Notes under the pieces: model-generated
The model's input: only the letters and a program-made list of their open reading frames with translations
What the model was told of the DNA's origin: nothing
Database searches by the model: none
Shown: positions 27,621 to 34,455 of the stretch, one piece after another
How the letters are laid out: each line of letters opens with the position of its first letter
Position numbering within the stretch: the first letter of the stretch is position 1
Assembly (NCBI RefSeq): GCF_944388365.1
Contig: NZ_CALXIN010000016.1
Coordinates: forward strand, 1 to 35,855
DNA from: an uncultured Negativibacillus sp.
GTDB taxonomy: Bacteria > Bacillota > Clostridia > Oscillospirales > Ruminococcaceae
Reading direction: 5' to 3'
DNA length: 35,855 nt
Translations under genes and position numbers: made by a program

Positions 27621-27806
27621 TTATCCCTGTTCTCTTTCGATGCGGCGGATGTTCTTTTCCGCCTTTGCCCGCGCCACCATCACCTCATGGCCGCAGCCCA
27701 GACACCGCAGCTTAAAATCCATGCCGCTTCTGAGCACCAGAAAGCGGTTATCCCCGCAGGGATGATTTTTCTTCATGATAAGAACATCTCCGACACGAAC
27801 GTCCAT
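27621..27806 (-). CDS. DUF951 family small protein
   Basis: This 61-residue basic protein, [20 protein letters not shown] onward, has a probable zinc-binding set His15, Cys17, Cys35 and Cys38 (HPCG and CLGCGH). The length and sequence fit DUF951, a conserved Firmicutes protein of unknown function with a small beta-barrel look. ATG at 27806 has GGAGG ten bases upstream; a TTG at 27815 is too close to that site. It is the first gene of the operon, 62 bases before prfA, under the promoter at 27872-27901. Confidence 0.88.
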   Translation of the reverse strand: MDVRVGDVLIMKKNHPCGDNRFLVLRSGMDFKLRCLGCGHEVMVARAKAEKNIRRIEREQG

Positions 27807-27871
27807 GATCTGCAAGCCTCCTTTGAGTTGTGTTTTTCTGTGTGTAAAGATCTGATCTGCATACGGATTTT

Positions 27872-27901
27872 ATTATAGCAAATTTTCCTATGGTTGTGCA
27901 A
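27872..27901 (-). promoter_or_regulatory. Promoter of the DUF951-prfA-sua5-coaE-slt operon
   Basis: On the minus strand TTGCAC and a perfect TATAAT are 18 bases apart with an extended -10 (TGC before TATAAT). Confidence 0.75.
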
Positions 27902-28028
27902 TATTTCCATCAAGTTTTCTTGATTTTCTCCCGCCAAAAGCCCCTGGGCATAACCATGTTTACGGGTGCATATAGATGATACAGCCCATCATCCCAAAAA
28001 GGCCACATCAAAAGGAGGGAAGAAAAAA

Positions 28029-28979
28029 ATGAACAACTACTGGCCGGAAGGCCTTCTATTGCATACAGCCCAGAACCGCAGCCTGACCCAGAGCGCAGCG
28101 GGACTGCACGAGGCACTGTACAGTCAGACGGTGCTGGAAGGGCGGGTCTCGGTATGCACCCGCGAGCACGACCTGCTGGTTGACTTTGGATTCTGCACCG
28201 GACGCATTCCCCGCTGCGAAGGAGCGCTGGGAGTTTTGGAGGGCACGGTGCGGGACATCGCGCTGCTGTCCCGTGTGGGCAAGCCGGTCTGCTTTGTGGT
28301 GGACAATATCCTGCAAAATCCCGACGGCTCGATCACGCCGATTCTGTCGCGGCGGCGCGCCCAGCAGCTGTGCTGCGACAACTACATCCGTCACCTGCGC
28401 CCAGGCGACGTCATCGCTGCCCGTGTCACCCATCTGGAGGCGTTTGGCTGCTTTGTGGACATCGGGTGCGGCATCTGTTCGATGATTCCCATCGACTGCA
28501 TCTCGATCTCGCGCATCTCCCATCCCAGCGACCGCTTCTGCACCGGACAGGACATCCATGCCGTGGTCACCGGCATCGACCAAAACCTGCGGGTATCCTT
28601 AAGTCACAAGGAGCTGCTGGGCAGCTGGGAGCAGAATGCCGCCCAGTTTTGCGCCGGCGAGACCGTTTCGGCGATCATCCGCTCGGTGGAAAGCTACGGC
28701 ATCTTTGCCGAGCTCACGCCCAATCTGGCAGGACTTGCCGAGGTGCGCCCAGGCGTGCGCGCCGGACAGCAGGCCAGCGTCTACATCAAGAGCCTGATCC
28801 CCGAAAAGATGAAGGTCAAGCTCATCCTCATCGACGCCTTTGATGCGCCGTCTCATCCGCAGCCGATGCAGTATTTTATCGACAGCGGTCACATCGACCA
28901 CTGGGTCTATTCGCCGGTGCAGTCGCCGCGGAAAATCGAAACCTTTTTTGCACCCAGTCTATCGGAAACAGCAGAATAA
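28029..28979 (+). CDS. S1-domain RNA-binding protein
   Basis: This 316-residue protein has two recognisable S1 RNA-binding motifs: residues about 125-195 (GDVIAARVTHLEAFGCFVDI and SHKELLGSW) and 208-268 (AGETVSAIIRSVESYGIFAE). Residues about 35-110 may be a degenerate third one. It resembles the shortened S1-like proteins of Clostridia, which are often labelled ribosomal protein S1 but are not proven to be. ATG at 28029 has GGAGG ten bases upstream; the open frame to 27966 is unsupported. It is a single gene with a terminator after it. A perfect small hairpin (ATCAAG / CTTGAT, 27909-27924) lies in the gap before it, where I could not pick a clear promoter. Confidence 0.85.
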   Translation: MNNYWPEGLLLHTAQNRSLTQSAAGLHEALYSQTVLEGRVSVCTREHDLLVDFGFCTGRIPRCEGALGVLEGTVRDIALLSRVGKPVCFVVDNILQNPDGSITPILSRRRAQQLCCDNYIRHLRPGDVIAARVTHLEAFGCFVDIGCGICSMIPIDCISISRISHPSDRFCTGQDIHAVVTGIDQNLRVSLSHKELLGSWEQNAAQFCAGETVSAIIRSVESYGIFAELTPNLAGLAEVRPGVRAGQQASVYIKSLIPEKMKVKLILIDAFDAPSHPQPMQYFIDSGHIDHWVYSPVQSPRKIETFFAPSLSETAE

Positions 28980-28986
28980 GGGCAGA

Positions 28987-29015
28987 AAAAAAGAGGGGAA
29001 CTTCCCCTCTTTTTT
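28987..29015. terminator. Bidirectional terminator between convergent genes
   Basis: AAAAAAGAGGGG pairs with CCCCTCTTTTTT around the loop AACTT. It serves the S1 gene on the plus strand and the phosphatase gene on the minus strand. Confidence 0.88.
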
Positions 29016-29019
29016 ATGT

Positions 29020-29718
29020 TTATTCATACTGTTCCGGCGCATACGGGTCGGGATTTGGACAGGGATTGTCCTCAAAGCCGGTGGTGGACAGATAGCTGCC
29101 CTCGTCCATGTGACGGCGGTCGTCGGCATATTCCATGCAGACGATCAAATCGTCGTTAAACAGAAACTTGCTGACCGAGGCGTTTGCCACCATGCCGTTG
29201 GTCATCTCCTCAAACGGTTTGCCGCTGGCAAAATGAATGTACGACGAGATGATGATGCCATGGCTGACCGCCGCAATCACCTTGCCGCGGTTGTGTTCGA
29301 CCAGTCGGTCGATCGTTTCGACGATGCGGTCGCTGACCTGCTTCATCGATTCTCCCTGCGGACAGCACAGCTGCGAAGGCTGGGTGTGCATCGCTTCGAT
29401 GACCTCGGGGTATTCCACTGCAAGGTCGCTAAACTTGCGTCCTTCCAGCAGTCCTCCGTCCAATTCGGTCAGTCCAGGCTCCACGATGGGCTTTAGCTTC
29501 TCCAGTCCGTGCATCTGGGCGATGATCTCGGCGGTTTGGCGCGCGCGGATCAGCGGGCTTGTGTACAGCAGGTCGATCTTGGTCAGGCTGAACGCCTCTC
29601 CCAGCATCTGCGCCTGCCGGATGCCCGATTCGTTTAAGGGGTTATCGGTGATCCCCTGAAATCTTCCTTCAAAATTTCCGCCGGTCTCCCCATGTCTGAT
29701 CAGATATAAAATTGTCAT
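29020..29718 (-). CDS. Histidine phosphatase family protein
   Basis: This 232-residue protein has the phosphoglycerate-mutase-like RHGET motif (His9 is the phospho-acceptor), TSPLIRARQTAEI, the acid-base Glu in GLTELDGGLLEG, and the second catalytic His in AVSHGI. It acts on small phosphorylated metabolites; the substrate is not predictable. The ATG at 29718 is placed well relative to AAAGGA; a GTG at 29727 is possible but too close. It follows pyrD by 49 bases on the same strand and is probably in the pyrKD transcript. The C-terminus carries an acidic, Pro-rich tail (FEDNPCPNPDPYAPEQYE). Confidence 0.9.
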   Translation of the reverse strand: MTILYLIRHGETGGNFEGRFQGITDNPLNESGIRQAQMLGEAFSLTKIDLLYTSPLIRARQTAEIIAQMHGLEKLKPIVEPGLTELDGGLLEGRKFSDLAVEYPEVIEAMHTQPSQLCCPQGESMKQVSDRIVETIDRLVEHNRGKVIAAVSHGIIISSYIHFASGKPFEEMTNGMVANASVSKFLFNDDLIVCMEYADDRRHMDEGSYLSTTGFEDNPCPNPDPYAPEQYE

Positions 29719-29767
29719 TTTCAGCACATATCCTTTCCGGCAGAGGTGTTCTCAAGGCAAAACGCCA

Positions 29768-30679
29768 TTACCAGGGGCGCACTGCGCCGACGATCTCGTT
29801 GATGTCCTCGACGCCGTTTTGCTCCATCCACTGCTGCATTCCGTCGATGACCCCGATCGGCGCCTTTGGATTATAGAACATCGCTGCGCCGATCTGGATG
29901 GCGTTTGCGCCTGCCATCATCATCTCGATGGCATCCTGCCATTTTTCGATGCCGCCCATGCCGATGACCGGAATCTTGACGCGGTTGGCTACCTGCCATA
30001 CCATGCGCACGGCAACCGGAAAGACCGCCGGACCGGACAGGCCGCCGACGTTATTTTTCAGAATCGGGCGGCGGGTGTTGATGTCGATGCGCATACCCAG
30101 CAAAGTGTTAATCAGCGACACAGCGTCTGCACCCTCGGCCTCGACCGCCTGAGCAATCGAAGCGATGTCGGTGACGTTTGGCGAGAGCTTGACGATCATG
30201 GGTTTTTTGGCGTATTTGCGCACTTCTTTTACGATGTGAGCTGCGTTTTCACAGCTGGTGCCGAAGGCAACGCCGCCCTGTTTTACGTTCGGGCAGGAGA
30301 TGTTGAGCTCAAACATGTCGATCTGGCTTTCGCTCAGACGCTCGGCGATGGCGCAGTAGTCCTCGACGCAGCTGCCGGCGATGTTTGCAATCTTGACGGT
30401 GTCCTTCTGTGCAAGATACGGCATGTCATGCTCCAGAAAATGCTCGACGCCTGGATTTTGCAGGCCGACCGAGTTGAGCATGCCGCTTGGTGTTTCGGCG
30501 ATTCTCGGCGGAGGATTGCCCAGACGCTCCTTGAAGGTCATGCCTTTTAAGGAGATTCCGCCCAGACGCTCGAGCGGATAGACGCACTCATACTCTCTGC
30601 CAAAGCCAAAGCAGCCCGAAGCTGTGATGACCGGATTTTTAAATTCCACACCGGCGATATTTACCTTTAAATTAGTCAT
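29768..30679 (-). CDS. pyrD: Dihydroorotate dehydrogenase type 1B, catalytic subunit
   Basis: This 303-residue FMN enzyme oxidises dihydroorotate to orotate in pyrimidine synthesis and passes electrons through PyrK to NAD. The catalytic Cys is Cys129 in NISCPNVKQGG; NSVGLQNPG, the FMN-site SLINTLLGMRID and VIGMGGIEKWQDA are present. ATG at 30679 has AAAGGGTGG six bases upstream; the frame is open to 30703 but overlaps more of pyrK. The start overlaps the end of pyrK by eight bases, the usual arrangement for the two subunits. Confidence 0.97.
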   Translation of the reverse strand: MTNLKVNIAGVEFKNPVITASGCFGFGREYECVYPLERLGGISLKGMTFKERLGNPPPRIAETPSGMLNSVGLQNPGVEHFLEHDMPYLAQKDTVKIANIAGSCVEDYCAIAERLSESQIDMFELNISCPNVKQGGVAFGTSCENAAHIVKEVRKYAKKPMIVKLSPNVTDIASIAQAVEAEGADAVSLINTLLGMRIDINTRRPILKNNVGGLSGPAVFPVAVRMVWQVANRVKIPVIGMGGIEKWQDAIEMMMAGANAIQIGAAMFYNPKAPIGVIDGMQQWMEQNGVEDINEIVGAVRPW

Positions 30680-31445
30680 CGAATACCACCCTTTCCGCAT
30701 CAAATACAGGTCCGTCCTTGCAGACGTGCAGATAGGTCACCGAGCCGTCGTCGCGGCGGATCGGAGTTGCACATCCAAGGCAGGCGCCGACGCCGCAGGC
30801 CATGCGCTCCTCGAGCGAAACCTGGCAGCGCACGCCGTATTCGGCGCACAGTTTAGCGACAAATTTCAGCATCACCTTTGGTCCGCAGGCATAGACGATG
30901 TCAGGCTTACCCTCGTCAAAGCGCTGTTTGAGCAGGTCGGTGACGACGCCGTGATGGCCTGCCGAGCCGTCGTCGGTGCAGAGCATGACGCGGTTTTGCT
31001 GGGCCTCAAAGTCGTCGGTCAAGACAATTTTATCGGCGCTGCGGAAGCCGAGGATGGCGGTTGCATTTTTGCCGTAGGATTTTGCGGTCTGGAGCATCGG
31101 AGGAACGCCGATGCCGCCGCCGACAACGACGGCTGTTTTGTCGGAGTCAAGCAGTGTAAAGCCGTTGCCCAGCGGGCCCATGACATCCACCAGCTCGCCC
31201 TCTTTGGTGTTGGCGAGGACTTTGGTACCCTCGCCGCGGATATCGAACAGGATGCGGATGGTACCGGCAGCCTTGTCCACCTCACAGATCGAGATTGGAC
31301 GGCGCAGTGTAAAGCCTGGCACGCGGACATGCACGAACTGGCCGGCTTTGGACACCGCAGCGATATCCGGACAGTGGATAGTAAAGTCACACATACTGCC
31401 TGGACGGATAGTTTGCACGCGGTAGCTTCCCTGTAAATATTCCAC
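30672..31445 (-). CDS. pyrK: Dihydroorotate dehydrogenase electron-transfer subunit
   Basis: This 257-residue FAD and [2Fe-2S] protein links PyrD to NAD. The FAD motif RRPISICE is at 48-55, the pyridine-nucleotide part shows GGGIGVPPML and YACGPKVML, and the iron-sulfur ligands are Cys217, Cys222, Cys225 and Cys242 (C-x4-C-x2-C-x16-C), all present. The start codon is GTG with GGGGG seven to nine bases upstream. It is first in the operon, with a promoter at 31540-31568 and a hairpin in the leader that could act as an attenuator. Other pyr genes are not in the window. Confidence 0.96.
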   Translation of the reverse strand: MEYLQGSYRVQTIRPGSMCDFTIHCPDIAAVSKAGQFVHVRVPGFTLRRPISICEVDKAAGTIRILFDIRGEGTKVLANTKEGELVDVMGPLGNGFTLLDSDKTAVVVGGGIGVPPMLQTAKSYGKNATAILGFRSADKIVLTDDFEAQQNRVMLCTDDGSAGHHGVVTDLLKQRFDEGKPDIVYACGPKVMLKFVAKLCAEYGVRCQVSLEERMACGVGACLGCATPIRRDDGSVTYLHVCKDGPVFDAERVVFDD

Positions 31446-31475
31446 AACAGATCCCCCATTTAGTTAAAAATTTGG

Positions 31476-31503
31476 GCGGCAGCGCCACAAGCAGGCGTGC
31501 CGC
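31476..31503 (-). promoter_or_regulatory. Hairpin in the pyrK leader, possible attenuator
   Basis: On the minus strand GCGGCACGCC pairs with GGCG-TGCCGC (one bulge) and is followed by CCAAATTTTT, about 30 bases before the pyrK start. It has the form of a transcription attenuator, but I see no PyrR-binding consensus. Confidence 0.4.
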
Positions 31504-31539
31504 AGGAACGCTTTTGCGAAACGATTCCAATTTGTTTTT

Positions 31540-31568
31540 ATTCTATATGAAACCGGTGCATTTTACAA
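31540..31568 (-). promoter_or_regulatory. pyrKD promoter
   Basis: On the minus strand TTGTAA (31563-31568) and TAGAAT (31540-31545) are 17 bases apart, leaving a leader of about 90 bases. Confidence 0.65.
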
Positions 31569-31601
31569 GCCCCTGTGGATTTTTTTGTGCTGTCGCGGCA
31601 T

Positions 31602-31656
31602 GAGAAGGAAACAAAGTTTCCTTCTCCGAACTTTCTGCAAAGACGATTTGCAGGGT
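31602..31656 (+). repeat. 55-bp direct repeat, copy 1, containing two hairpins
   Basis: It contains the perfect hairpin GAGAAGGAAAC-AAA-complement (a GAG-type module), then CCGAACTTTCTGCAAAGACG and a second hairpin CTGCAAA / TTTGCAG. The copy at 31745-31799 is identical over all 55 bases. Confidence 0.9.
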
Positions 31657-31744
31657 AGCCCCTGCGAGACTCTTTTGCGGGCTTACTCAGCCCAGGCCCG
31701 CACTCGGACTTTCTGCAAAGACGCACCTTTTATGGTGCGGGCAG

Positions 31745-31799
31745 GAGAAGGAAACAAAGTTTCCTTCTCCGAACTTTCTGCAAAGACGATTTGCAGGGT
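31745..31799 (+). repeat. 55-bp direct repeat, copy 2
   Basis: Identical to 31602-31656 and in the same orientation, 143 bases further on. It leads directly into the multi-hairpin block. Confidence 0.9.
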
Positions 31800-31810
31800 G
31801 GCTCCCCGCC

Positions 31811-32172
31811 CCTGCACCCGGGGTCCATTTCCTATCGCGAGGAAATGGACGAAAGGCGCGCAAGGAACCTCCTGGTTCCTTGACCTCCAGCGAAAGGGGT
31901 CAAGCATGACCCCTTTTGAAACCCCTCTGTATCGGTAGCGAGTACGTTCGACGTAAGTACCTACTACCCGAGGCGTGACCGATGCAAAGCCTAACAACCA
32001 CCTAGTAATGGGGAAGTCAGGGGGAGAGAACTTCGCTTTGCGAAGTTCCCGAGGGGATGTGCCCCTTGGAGGAGAATCCAAAGAGGAAACTTCCTCTTTG
32101 GCGAATCTTTGGTTCCTTTCTTTTCGACAAGAAAGGAACCTCGGGCGCGGGCTGAGTAAGCCCGCAAGATTT
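31811..32172 (+). repeat. Multi-hairpin repeat block, copy A
   Basis: A chain of perfect or near-perfect hairpins: 31823-31850, 31861-31882, 31893-31916, 32028-32048, 32078-32101, 32111-32140 and 32147-32165. Copy B (35501-35855, opposite strand) has the same order. Several stems differ between copies but stay paired, for example GGTTCCTTTCTT with its complement here and GATTACTTTCCT with its complement in B. Conserved stretches between hairpins include GAAACCCCTCTGTA and GTCAGGGGGAGAGAACTTCG. Confidence 0.85.
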
Positions 32173-32185
32173 AGAAGAATGTTCG

Positions 32186-32208
32186 GAGAAGGAGCGTCGC
32201 TCCTTCTC
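32186..32208 (-). repeat. GAG-type hairpin module, reverse orientation
   Basis: On the minus strand GAGAAGGAG / CTCCTTCTC is followed by CGAACA, the same flank as the forward copies at 207, 31602, 31745, 34105 and 34213. Confidence 0.65.
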
Positions 32209-32322
32209 ATGCCTGCGCCGACAAAAGGATCTTTTCGCAGTATGTGTGAGCGCAGGCCCACAATCGGCTTAATAATTAAATTGTTGAAATGTTGGGGCTT
32301 CTTGCCTAGGGCACACGTTTGT

Positions 32323-32373
32323 GCCCCAAACCCTCGCAAACTTTTGTGTACAAAAGTTTGACAAAAAACTTTA
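32323..32373 (+). repeat. 51-bp repeat module upstream of queT
   Basis: It begins GCCCCAAACCCTCGCAAAC, contains the palindrome AAACTTTTGTGTACAAAAGTTT, and ends in CTTTA. The copy at 34659-34709 is identical over all 51 bases. Both lie 32-39 bases before a -35 box, in the same orientation as the gene that follows. Confidence 0.9.
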
Positions 32374-32405
32374 TTTTTCTCCGAGCAGAAACTGCTCGAA
32401 AGCGG

Positions 32406-32434
32406 TTGCACAACGTGCAAAAATGCGCTATAAT
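32406..32434 (+). promoter_or_regulatory. queT promoter
   Basis: TTGCAC and a perfect TATAAT are 17 bases apart. The predicted start is at about 32442, at the foot of the first leader hairpin. Confidence 0.75.
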
Positions 32435-32441
32435 ATCTCTC

Positions 32442-32500
32442 GCACCGCATTGCGGTGCAGTCAGTCGCAAGTTCCTGACTTAAAAACACACTACGAAAGG
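32442..32500 (+). promoter_or_regulatory. Probable preQ1-I riboswitch with an upstream hairpin
   Basis: A 5' hairpin GCACCGC-ATT-GCGGTGC (32442-32458) comes first. The aptamer-like part follows: stem AGTCAG / CTGACT (32459-32480) around the loop TCGCAAGTTC, then an A-rich tail TAAAAACACACTA. The loop begins UCGCA and ends in C, as in the known Thermoanaerobacter preQ1-I aptamer, and the tail could pair back to the loop (AGU with ACU). The tail runs into the ribosome site AAAGGA, nine bases before the queT ATG, which fits translational control. The queT gene behind it is the main support. Confidence 0.68.
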
Positions 32501-32510
32501 AAAACTGAAT

Positions 32511-33062
32511 ATGAGAAACAACACCGTCAAAAAAATCGCCATCAACGCGATGGTCGCAGCACTTTATTTTGTGCTGAGCCTGCCGTTTATGTCGCTGATC
32601 TTCGGCCCTGTCCAAATGCGCATCGCCGAAGCACTCACCCTGCTGCCGGTCTTTGCCGTCAGCCCTGTCGCCGGTCTGACGCTGGGCTGCGTGCTGGTAA
32701 ACCTTCTGGGTGCTGTCAGCGGCGCCAACATCCTTGGCCCTCTGGACATCGTCTTTGGTTCGGCCGCTACTTTGCTGGCAGGATTTTTAAGCTATGCTCT
32801 GCGCGACGTCCGCATCAAGGGCCTGCCGCTTCTGTCGGCATTGATGCCTGTCCTTGCTAACGGTATCGTCGTCGGTCTGGAGCTGACCTTCGTCATCAGC
32901 GGAGGCTTCAATCTCTCTGTCTTTCTTGTCAATGCCGCTCAGGTTGCTCTGGGCGAAGCTATCGCCTGCTTCGTTCTGGGTCTGCCGATGGTGCGCGCAT
33001 TGGAAAAAACCGGTCTTGGCAAAAAGCTGTTCTCCGATCGGGTCGAACACTTTGCCTCTTAA
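32511..33062 (+). CDS. queT: QueT family queuosine-precursor transporter (ECF S component)
   Basis: This 183-residue, highly hydrophobic protein has the QueT pattern: an N-terminal segment, FGPVQMRIAEALTLLPVF (31-48), LGCVLVNLLGAVSG, GPLDIVFGSAATLLA (76-90), and a last helix near 145-165. QueT is the substrate-binding S component of an energy-coupling-factor importer and takes up a queuosine precursor such as preQ1 or preQ0. The ECF energising module (EcfA, EcfA', EcfT) is not in the window and would be shared from elsewhere. A probable preQ1-I riboswitch in the leader supports the call and implies repression when the precursor is plentiful. AAAGGA lies nine bases before the ATG. Confidence 0.9.
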   Translation: MRNNTVKKIAINAMVAALYFVLSLPFMSLIFGPVQMRIAEALTLLPVFAVSPVAGLTLGCVLVNLLGAVSGANILGPLDIVFGSAATLLAGFLSYALRDVRIKGLPLLSALMPVLANGIVVGLELTFVISGGFNLSVFLVNAAQVALGEAIACFVLGLPMVRALEKTGLGKKLFSDRVEHFAS

Positions 33063-33099
33063 CCAATATATTATATCCCATTTTATCATCGAGCTTGCC

Positions 33100-33132
33100 G
33101 GTCCGAGGAATCACTTCCTCGGACCTATTTTT
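33100..33132 (+). terminator. queT terminator
   Basis: The perfect 11-bp stem GGTCCGAGGAA with a 4-base loop is followed by TATTTTTAT, 38 bases past the stop codon. Confidence 0.88.
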
Positions 33133-33206
33133 ATCCTGTTCTAAAGATGAGTGCAATATACATACAGATAGTACCATCATTCTGCCGTCCAAAAGGAGTG
33201 TCCGCC

Positions 33207-33662
33207 ATGTATCCAGCCTTTCCCGTCTTTCCTGCAGATCATCAGTGTGCCCCTCTGCGCTTTACCCATTGTCTCAATCAATCCTTCACCGCCACCTATA
33301 CCACCGTCAGCGCCCATTATGACGAGCAGTATTTCTGGCTGGAGTTTGCCTGCTTTGAGAAGTACCCGCAGCCGGACTACCGTTTTGTGCTGCGCTTTGG
33401 TGAGCAGCCGACCGAGCTGTGGCTGTCGTCCAGTCAGTCCAAGCTCATCGAGGGAGCTGTTTTGCTGCGCGACGGCGGAGAGAATCTGGAGGGCATCTAC
33501 TGGGGAGCCAAGCTGGGACTGCCGCTGACAGGACAGACGCTGCTGTGTCACGGCGGGTCGGTGTATCTTTGTTATGACCGCGCAGGAGAATGCAGTTCGC
33601 CATTTTGTGACGGTTGGGGACGGATGGAGATTGTTTTGGAAGAAAAAGGCAAAATCATTTAA
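33207..33662 (+). CDS. Hypothetical protein, beta-rich and aromatic
   Basis: I do not recognise this 151-residue protein. It has no signal peptide or membrane segment, is rich in Tyr, Phe, Trp and Cys, and reads as alternating beta strands (YFWLEFACFEKYPQPDYRFV, YRFVLRFG, GSVYLCYDRAGE, GRMEIVLEEKGK), perhaps a small beta-sandwich. AAAAGGAG lies eight bases before the ATG at 33207; the frame is open to 33147 but without a ribosome site. The gene stands alone between the queT terminator and the tRNA promoter. I could not pick a convincing promoter for it. Confidence 0.7.
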   Translation: MYPAFPVFPADHQCAPLRFTHCLNQSFTATYTTVSAHYDEQYFWLEFACFEKYPQPDYRFVLRFGEQPTELWLSSSQSKLIEGAVLLRDGGENLEGIYWGAKLGLPLTGQTLLCHGGSVYLCYDRAGECSSPFCDGWGRMEIVLEEKGKII

Positions 33663-33682
33663 AGAAAAAATCAAAAAATGTA

Positions 33683-33711
33683 TTGACATTCCATTTTAGG
33701 TATGCTATTAT
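33683..33711 (+). promoter_or_regulatory. Promoter of the tRNA-Arg gene
   Basis: A perfect TTGACA and TATTAT are 17 bases apart, with TGC before the -10. The predicted start is about 25 bases before the mature tRNA. Confidence 0.8.
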
Positions 33712-33742
33712 ATTAAAGCTGATTGAAACAGCAACAGTGAAT

Positions 33743-33819
33743 GCGCTTGTAGCTCAGTTGGATAGAGTGACTGGCTACGAACCAGTAGGTCGGGGGTTCG
33801 AGCCCCTCCAAGCGCGCCA
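33743..33819 (+). tRNA. tRNA-Arg, anticodon ACG
   Basis: This 77-base tRNA has a perfect 7-bp acceptor stem (GCGCTTG / CAAGCGC), discriminator G and an encoded CCA end. The D arm contains AGCTCAGTTGGATAGAG, the anticodon stem CTGG / CCAG holds the loop CTACGAA (anticodon ACG), and the T arm is GGGGG-TTCGAG-CCCCT. The first anticodon A would be converted to inosine to read CGU, CGC and CGA. A promoter and two hairpin terminators flank it. Confidence 0.97.
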
Positions 33820-33822
33820 AGC

Positions 33823-33855
33823 AAAAAGAGCACCACGATTTGTGGTGCTCTTTTT
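33823..33855 (+). terminator. Terminator of the tRNA-Arg gene
   Basis: The perfect 14-bp stem AAAAAGAGCACCAC with a 5-base loop ends in five T, three bases after the CCA. Confidence 0.9.
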
Positions 33856-33877
33856 GTGTTTATCGAAACTTTCAGAG

Positions 33878-33906
33878 CAGCAGGCAGAAGTGCCTGCTGT
33901 TTTTTT
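33878..33906 (+). terminator. Second terminator-like hairpin after the tRNA
   Basis: CAGCAGGCA-GAAG-TGCCTGCTG is followed by seven T. It is as strong as the first and marks the edge of the repeat mosaic. Confidence 0.75.
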
Positions 33907-34104
33907 GTACATAACACTGCCTGAGAGGCAAACTAAAGTTTTTGGTTGAGCTTTTTTCAAAAAGCTCACGGATTCCAAAGGCAGCGCCTTTGGCAGGGTT
34001 TGGGACAGCGTCCCAACATTTCAACCAAAGACATATTAAAAAGTTAAGAGGCAGAGGGGCCACATTTACTGTGAAGAAAACATAACTTTGTATTGTGGCC
34101 CCAT

Positions 34105-34127
34105 GAGAACGAACTTTGTTCGTTCTC
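34105..34127 (+). repeat. GAG-type hairpin module
   Basis: The arms GAGAACGAAC and GTTCGTTCTC pair perfectly around the loop TTT. The flank CCCAAGTTTTT corresponds to CCGAACTTT in the other copies. Confidence 0.7.
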
Positions 34128-34212
34128 CCAAGTTTTTATATAACCTCGATGCTGTCGCACGAGGCCCGCATACTTGCTTTGTGTGTTGCCCACCTTTTGT
34201 AATTGCGGGCAC

Positions 34213-34235
34213 GAGGATGGGCGGCGCCCATCCTC
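34213..34235 (+). repeat. GAG-type hairpin module, GC-rich variant
   Basis: The arms GAGGATGGGC and GCCCATCCTC pair perfectly around GGC and are followed by CGAACTTTAGATAAAG. Compared with the AT-richer copies, both arms have changed together. Confidence 0.7.
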
Positions 34236-34455
34236 CGAACTTTAGATAAAGATGGTAGTGCGCTGACCTCTCTGCGGGCAGATCGGTTCTTGTCGTAAAC
34301 TGCCCTGCGAGACAAAACAAAGTTTTTGATGCCAAAGTTGAGTAGTCCTTAACACACAGCATTCCATCATATAAAAAGAAATTACTTACTGTGTTGGGAT
34401 ATTTTTATCATGGCATGACACAATCTTCTGAAATGCTGGCGTCCTGCCAGCATTC

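Larger units (their letters stand above)
31590..32400. repeat. Palindromic repeat mosaic between pyrK and queT
   Basis: About 800 bases without a supported gene. In order they hold a 55-bp exact direct repeat (31602-31656 and 31745-31799), a GC-rich palindrome around 31677-31700, a large multi-hairpin block (31811-32172), a GAG-type hairpin in reverse orientation (32186-32208), and a 51-bp module (32323-32373). A long minus-strand open frame across this region reads through hairpin sequence and lacks any protein-like pattern. Confidence 0.8.

Noticed and set aside
27966..28028. Upstream extension of the S1 protein
   Set aside because: The ribosome site GGAGG lies inside this extension and serves the ATG at 28029.
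31683..32615. 310-residue open frame on the minus strand across repeat block A
   Set aside because: It runs through hairpin repeats, has no ribosome site or protein-like composition, and overlaps the queT leader and start. Part of the frame is also open in block B (RGTSPRELRKAKFSPPD versus RGFSPRELRLAKFSPPD), but that follows from DNA similarity; the frames diverge after indels.
33743..33819. tRNA-Arg as an integration site for a mobile element
   Set aside because: There is no integrase gene, and the 3' end of the tRNA is not repeated downstream in the window.
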